Source: Plazaster borealis
Taxonomy: Eukaryota > Echinodermata > Asteroidea > Forcipulatida > Labidiasteridae
Reading direction: 5' to 3'
NCBI GenBank assembly: GCA_021014325.1
Contig: CM037462.1
Coordinates: 8,848,501 to 8,912,500, forward strand
DNA: 64,000 bases
This document shows, piece by piece, positions 60,801 to 64,000 of this stretch (position 1 is the stretch's first letter; each line of letters begins with the position of its first letter). The position numbers were made by a program, and so were the translations under genes. The notes below the pieces were generated by a model. That model did not search any database and was not told the DNA's origin. It was given only the letters and a program-made list of their open reading frames with translations.

Positions 60801-60811
60801 TGAAACTCCAT
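48874..60811 (-). CDS. EIF2B3: Translation initiation factor eIF2B subunit gamma
   Basis: Eleven minus-strand exons: 60664-60811, 59124-59281, 58336-58504, 57295-57403, 55317-55415, 54406-54536, 52504-52697, 51896-51970, 50454-50602, 50144-50247 and 48874-48926. The total is 1,389 nt, or 462 residues (human 452), with every junction in phase. The N-terminus, [20 protein letters not shown], is the sugar-nucleotidyltransferase-like fold of eIF2B gamma. [12 protein letters not shown] is in exon 3. HLVKKQFS is in exon 6. Residues about 362-445 are left-handed beta-helix hexapeptides (for example [18 protein letters not shown]). The short last exon ends in ADRMMEI. With epsilon, the subunit forms the catalytic arm of the complex that exchanges GDP for GTP on eIF2. 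Introns carry MITEs, SINEs and satellite DNA. Confidence 0.96.
48960..49320. repeat. Satellite block of ~118-bp units in EIF2B3 intron 10
   Basis: At least three units carry AACTATGCCAGCCTGC, CAGTCAACCCTCCTACTG and TGACCATTCAATATCATC, the same family as 5515-5900. Flank sequence at 49600-49700 also matches the flank of the 5.5-kb block. Confidence 0.8.
49437..49545. repeat. 22-bp minisatellite, five units
   Basis: The unit GGCCTCAGTGAGGGCGCTTT plus two T is repeated five times with almost no divergence in EIF2B3 intron 10. Confidence 0.95.
50278..50445. mobile_element. Partial foldback MITE, GGGCCCAATTTCATAGAGC family
   Basis: It starts GGGCCCAATTTCATAGAGC and keeps the GCTTAAGC and AACCAGCAAAACTACCATG body, but lacks the opposite end. 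It lies in EIF2B3 intron 9, between exons 10 and 9. Confidence 0.65.
52143..52360. mobile_element. hAT-like MITE with 8-bp target duplication
   Basis: The element 52151-52352 (202 bp) has ends CAGAGCTGTGTATTGAGAG and CTCTCAATATACAGCTCTG. Both sides carry the 8-mer GTCACAAG (52143-52150 and 52353-52360). An 8-bp duplication and CAG-type ends are typical of hAT elements. A second copy is at 31571-31770 and a fragment near 12240-12300. Confidence 0.85.
52930..53062 (-). mobile_element. tRNA-headed SINE, family A (copy 4, minus strand)
   Basis: The minus strand reads the head CATGGCCGAGCGGTGTAGTG and the B box GGGTTCGAATCCC, then CTCTTGTGTCCTTGAGCAAG. It is the best-preserved tRNA-like head in the window. 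It lies in EIF2B3 intron 6. Confidence 0.75.
53843..54236. mobile_element. TTAA-flanked MITE, subfamily II (copy 1)
   Basis: A 394-bp element with TTAA at both ends, terminal ATACGTTTGGTAATGA and AATTACTAAATGTGTACAGA, and a central hairpin around TCTGAGAAACATTACGGC. It lies in EIF2B3 intron 6. Confidence 0.85.
54605..54900 (+). mobile_element. tRNA-headed SINE, family C
   Basis: The head GGGTGGCTGGTGCACTCG is followed by CACTGTGGTCCTGGTTCAAC (B-box region), then an unfamiliar body with TATATGGGTCGATATGGCTG. The open frame across it is not a gene. Confidence 0.5.
55565..55805. repeat. Dispersed repeat shared with 3.8 kb
   Basis: Same ordered blocks as 3840-4040 (GTCCCGTACTTTGGCACAAT, GGAACGTTCTGG, AACGTTCTTTTGTGCC). 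It lies in EIF2B3 intron 4. Confidence 0.55.
55868..55940 (+). mobile_element. SINE family A fragment
   Basis: TGTGGGTTCGAATCCCGG followed by TTGTGACACTTGTGTTC matches the B-box region of family A. The rest is missing. Confidence 0.55.
56856..57249. mobile_element. TTAA-flanked MITE, subfamily II (copy 2, inverted)
   Basis: 394 bp, exactly the length of the copy at 53843 but in the opposite orientation. It has TTAA at both ends, ACACGTTTGGTAATTG at the left and CATTACCAAACGTATACAGA at the right. The central GTTACTGCAGTAACG is a perfect palindrome. It lies in EIF2B3 intron 4, ending 45 bp from exon 4. Confidence 0.88.
58547..58741. mobile_element. Foldback MITE, full copy
   Basis: The left end, CACAATTTCATAGAGCTGC, pairs with the right end, GCAGCTCTATGAAATTGGG. 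It shares the body with 9734 and 50278. It lies in EIF2B3 intron 2. Confidence 0.75.
59415..59766. mobile_element. Divergent TTAA-flanked MITE, subfamily I-like
   Basis: TTAA at 59415 and 59763. It shares TTGGTAATTGTCAAAGA and the ATAACAA.CCTGTGAAA segment with 10336, but the interior is diverged (352 bp). It lies in EIF2B3 intron 1. Confidence 0.65.
59885..60012. repeat. Small inverted-repeat element (copy 2)
   Basis: The left end, CCGAATTAGCGGCTACAGC, pairs with the right end, GCTGTAGCCGCCAGTTCGG. It shares its core with 4380-4512. Confidence 0.65.
60316..60590 (-). mobile_element. SINE-like element with tRNA-like segment, family D
   Basis: On the minus strand, GGCTAGATAGCTCAGTTGG and GGTTCAAATCC look like tRNA A and B boxes about 50 bp apart. 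Flank TCAATATCTTTGTTC and GTGTAGCCAGGGATCACACC is shared with 38587-38865. It lies in EIF2B3 intron 1. Confidence 0.55.
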
Positions 60812-62009
60812 TGCTGGTTAATGTCGAGTATCGCCGAAAAACTAGATCTATTGCCTATGAAACTATTAGAAAAATGTTTTATTTGATTAGCATTCAGCAA
60901 TATGATTTCTGCACACATATAACATGACAATGTACTTCAGATTTAGTTTCAGGCTTTCTAGGAGTTTCTAGGCCTGATGATTTTTTTCTCACTGGGTTGT
61001 ATTTTGAGGTCATGTTTCTGGCAGTGAAGGACCCTATGAAGTTGCAGATAATGAGCAACTCTTAATATAAGGTGATGAAGGGTCCTTAATACATGTCGTA
61101 TAAATAATAGTCATAGTAGCATCATAGGCATACATGTACTACTTTTAGTACTACTGACTGTACTATAGTAGTAGCAACACTTAACAATTAGCAAGTTTGG
61201 TTGGCTGACTACAGTCGACTAGACTTAACCATAGTCGATCTAGATGTCACTCGAACGTTGCATGGTTGAACTATCTCATCCAACTGGATCAACCTAGCTC
61301 TGAAGCACTGTTTTTCTTTGTCAAGATGGCGGTTTGGTTACGTGACGAAGAAAGTTTTGGTTTAATGATAAATGGTAGGTTTTTGCCAACAAAATATGCA
61401 AATTATTGAGACAATAATTATTATTGCACGATATTATGCAAGTAATTTTGTGGGTTGCCATATTTGACGAATCAATCGACGAACACGTGAAACACAGACC
61501 ACGCATGCTTGATTTAAATGGCAAATTTACTAAAAATTAGCACCCGAACTTGCTCACTGATGCACTTTCTACTCAAAGCTTGTTAAAACTACACAACGTG
61601 AACGGTGTAGGTTTTATTTTAAGAAAAATTATAGCAAGCAGAATTACCCTGGATGAAATAAAGGAATTATTTTACAGTATAGGCCCCCTAAATTTAAGAT
61701 TTCACAAAGTGATCATCACAATGAACTCAATCGATATCAGATAAGGCGCACCGGTAGATAAGACGCAGTGATATTTTTTAATTATAACCTTTGAAAGTCA
61801 GATAAGATGCGTCTTTATGCAGGAAATTACGGTACATCTTGCACTCCTCGCAAATACCTCCCACACCCAAAAACCATGCTCAAACCCACCCCCCCCCAAA
61901 CTCCTCCAACTATGATGATCTTGAGGATTGGTGATGGATCCATCAGACAAAGTAAAATACAAAGTATTTTTTATCCTTAAAAAAATCTTTAAAATAAAAA
62001 TATTCTTCA

Positions 62010-62168
62010 TTCATACTTCAAGCCCCTCAATCTTCAAACGGCAGCTCAAAACACACCTCTTCAAACAAATATCTTAATCATGGACTCTTAAATTTCGGAA
62101 CCGGCGCCCTTGAATGGCATTTCTTCGTCAGATACTGTGCGCTATATAAGTGCTGTGTATTATTATTA
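62010..62168 (+). mobile_element. LINE 3' end (CR1/L2-like tail)
   Basis: The plus strand encodes a short C-terminus (SIFKRQLKTHLFKQIS, then stop) like that of CR1/L2-group LINEs, followed by a 3' UTR ending GCGCTATATAAGTGCTGTG and an ATT repeat. Only the last ~160 bp are present. Its tail matches the tails of SINE family A in this window. Confidence 0.7.
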
Positions 62169-62335
62169 TTTATTTTTAAGAATGAAGAATATTTTTATTT
62201 TTTTGGATGAACAAATTATAGTGTCAGCATTCGAAATGTCGCGCGTGTTGGTTGTTTTATAAAGCAATAGCAGAATCCTGTAGCTACCAGGATGTGAACG
62301 ATAACGATGGTAATTTAAAATGTCTTTGTTCCGTC

Positions 62336-62482
62336 CCAACTTGACAATCGTCCCAATTATAGTTGGGACTGGTCCCAACTTCCCAACTTGACAATCGTCC
62401 CAACTATAGTTGGGACTGGTCCCAACTTGAGTGGGACCAGTCCCAACTATAGTTGGTGTGATTGTCAAGTCGGGGCGGAACA
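62336..62482. repeat. Cluster of nested inverted repeats
   Basis: GACAATCGTCCCAA, TATAGTTGGGACTGG and TCCCAACTTG recur in both orientations. The outer ends, GTTCCGTCCCAACTTGACAA and GTCAAGTCGGGGCGGAAC, are imperfect inverted repeats, so the whole block can form a cruciform or hairpin. Confidence 0.75.
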
Positions 62483-64000
62483 TCTTCAATGTTGGGTATT
62501 TGTGTATAAATGCATCTGCCAGCGAAACAGCATTTCATATGAATTTACCATTGCTGGTAAAATATCCAGAACAAATATCAAACAAATACTAAATTTTAAT
62601 GACACTAAAAAAAACAATTAATAAAGACAACAAAATACATAAAAATAGGCAGAGGGAATTAATCATCTACAGATGTATGTTGGTAGGGCCCTGTCAGTGA
62701 TGAATGGATTGAAATGAAATATAGTAAAACAAAAACACTTCGACTTGGACTTTAGAGTCGTAAAAGTTAAAACACAATAAAATTAATGATTCAATCAATC
62801 CAACAATGCTCACTGTTTTGAAGCAGAAAAATCGTGTTGTTTTTAAAACATGGCAGGCCTGGAATTTTATCTTTGAGAGGGCTAGGTCATTTTAATTTTT
62901 TATAAAGGGAACTTGCATTGGAAGATCTTTAAAGTCTATGGCCATGGGGAACTTTTGAAGGCTAAGATAAGACAAGACAAGGGCCAAGGCCAAGGGGCAA
63001 CAGATCATGATGACCAGCCAGCAGAGAGGCCAGCAATGGCCTCCATCCATTCCATGGCCTTCGTGTAATTCCAGGCCTGCATGGATGATGTAGTATATAT
63101 TATATTTATAAACTTACAGTACACTACAGACGACAGTTTACCACCAAAGGCATTTGACCACGAAGAATTCCCAGTTTGCACATCAATATTGTAGTTAGTT
63201 GTGATGTTGGTGATGTGATTGTAGAGTGTTGCATGTGTATGTCTTTCTCTATACACTGTGGATCATATGTTTTGCAACTTCGGTTGCACAGTTAAGCTCA
63301 CTCTCTCATATGAATATACGTAATACCGACGAGTTTGAGCAGCTATGGATTTAAGGTTAAGTTAAGTCTTAGTCCTGACCGTCGTTTAATGTAAAGTATA
63401 CAGTAACATATGCAGGTGAACAAGCTAGCCATTCTAGATAATTGCTCGTCGTCAATGTACACAAATTTGAGGCAATTTCGATCCCGTTTTACGGTCGAAT
63501 TTTTAGGTAAGTATTAACTATTGAAGCTGCTGATAATAAGTGAAGTGTGATTTATAAAGTATTAAGAGTAGTAGAAGCAAATCTACAAACGTCAGTTGGG
63601 TTACTGTACGTTGTATGCTTCAATCTTGAAGTTATTAATTTTTTTAATGATTAATTTAAAAAAAAATATGGCCTGACGTTTCGACCCATTGGCTTGCCAC
63701 AGTAGTAGCAGCGTACTACTAGTGCTAGTACTACACTCTAGCACTGTGCAACACTAGAGTCTTTCTCCAGCAAATGTGATTAAAAAGGTAGTTCTCAAAT
63801 AATCTTAAAAGATACTTATTTACAAAGTGGGTTCGAATCTCGGTCCAGGCACTTAACTATTTAAAAGTAAAATTAAAAACTGCGAAAAATCCTAATAAAA
63901 GTAAAAGTTGGCTGACAATTTGTTTTTAAATTAAGTCATGTCCCCATTTTACAGCAAATGCGATTAAAATGGGAAAGTTCTTTAACAATTTTCTTTAAAG

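Larger units (their letters stand above)
60812..64000. other. Region upstream of EIF2B3, no gene found
   Basis: About 3.2 kb. It should carry the EIF2B3 promoter near 60812; no clear core element is visible. It holds a LINE tail (62010-62165), a cluster of inverted repeats (62336-62482) and AT-rich sequence. A B-box-like GGGTTCGAATCTCGG at about 63828 is an isolated SINE remnant. No exon of a further gene could be supported. Confidence 0.6.

Noticed and set aside
1..64000. CRISPR arrays, operons, phage or bacterial defence genes
   Set aside because: All supported genes are spliced animal genes; the tandem repeats are satellites without the regular repeat-spacer pattern of CRISPR.

Overview
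The window looks like nuclear DNA from a marine deuterostome, probably an echinoderm and possibly a sea star. The signs are short exons with GT-AG introns, signal peptides, animal-type housekeeping genes, and a dense load of SINEs, LINEs, foldback MITEs and one Ty3/gypsy element. The phylum is my inference; no sequence search was possible.

Five protein-coding genes can be assembled, with reading phase consistent across every splice junction. (1) Minus strand, left edge to 6452: the first eight coding exons of a DNAJC21-type J-domain ribosome-biogenesis co-chaperone; the rest lies beyond the left edge. (2) Minus strand, 11231-21763: a complete eight-exon SLC1A glutamate/aspartate transporter (EAAT1-like C-terminus) whose TM3-TM4 extracellular loop is expanded to about 400 residues, giving 855 residues instead of the usual 500-570. 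(3) and (4) Plus strand, 25595-32291 and 33456-46689: two tandem paralogs of a secreted calcium-motif (FG-GAP/VCBS-like) protein of 428 and 426 residues. They share nine exons, with exons 2-9 identical in length. (5) Minus strand, 48874-60811: a complete eleven-exon EIF2B3 (eIF2B gamma, 462 residues).

The last intron of paralog 2 holds a 5,987-bp Ty3/gypsy retrotransposon (39644-45630) with 160-bp LTRs, a 5-bp target duplication and a tRNA-Ser-type primer site. Its coding region is broken by stops and frame changes, and its integrase is split by a 5'-truncated antisense LINE. Introns and intergenic DNA carry several repeat families: TTAA-flanked MITEs, a hAT-like MITE with an 8-bp duplication, foldback elements, tRNA-headed SINEs whose tail matches a LINE tail, and local satellites of 22, about 118, about 187 and 199 bp.

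The genes do not form a pathway. DNAJC21 and EIF2B3 are general ribosome/translation genes and SLC1A is a membrane transporter. The FG-GAP pair is a local duplicate of unknown role. The strongest leads are the giant transporter loop, the near-identical last exon of the FG-GAP pair against much more divergent other exons, the near-identical LTRs around a ruined interior, and the tail shared by SINEs and LINEs.
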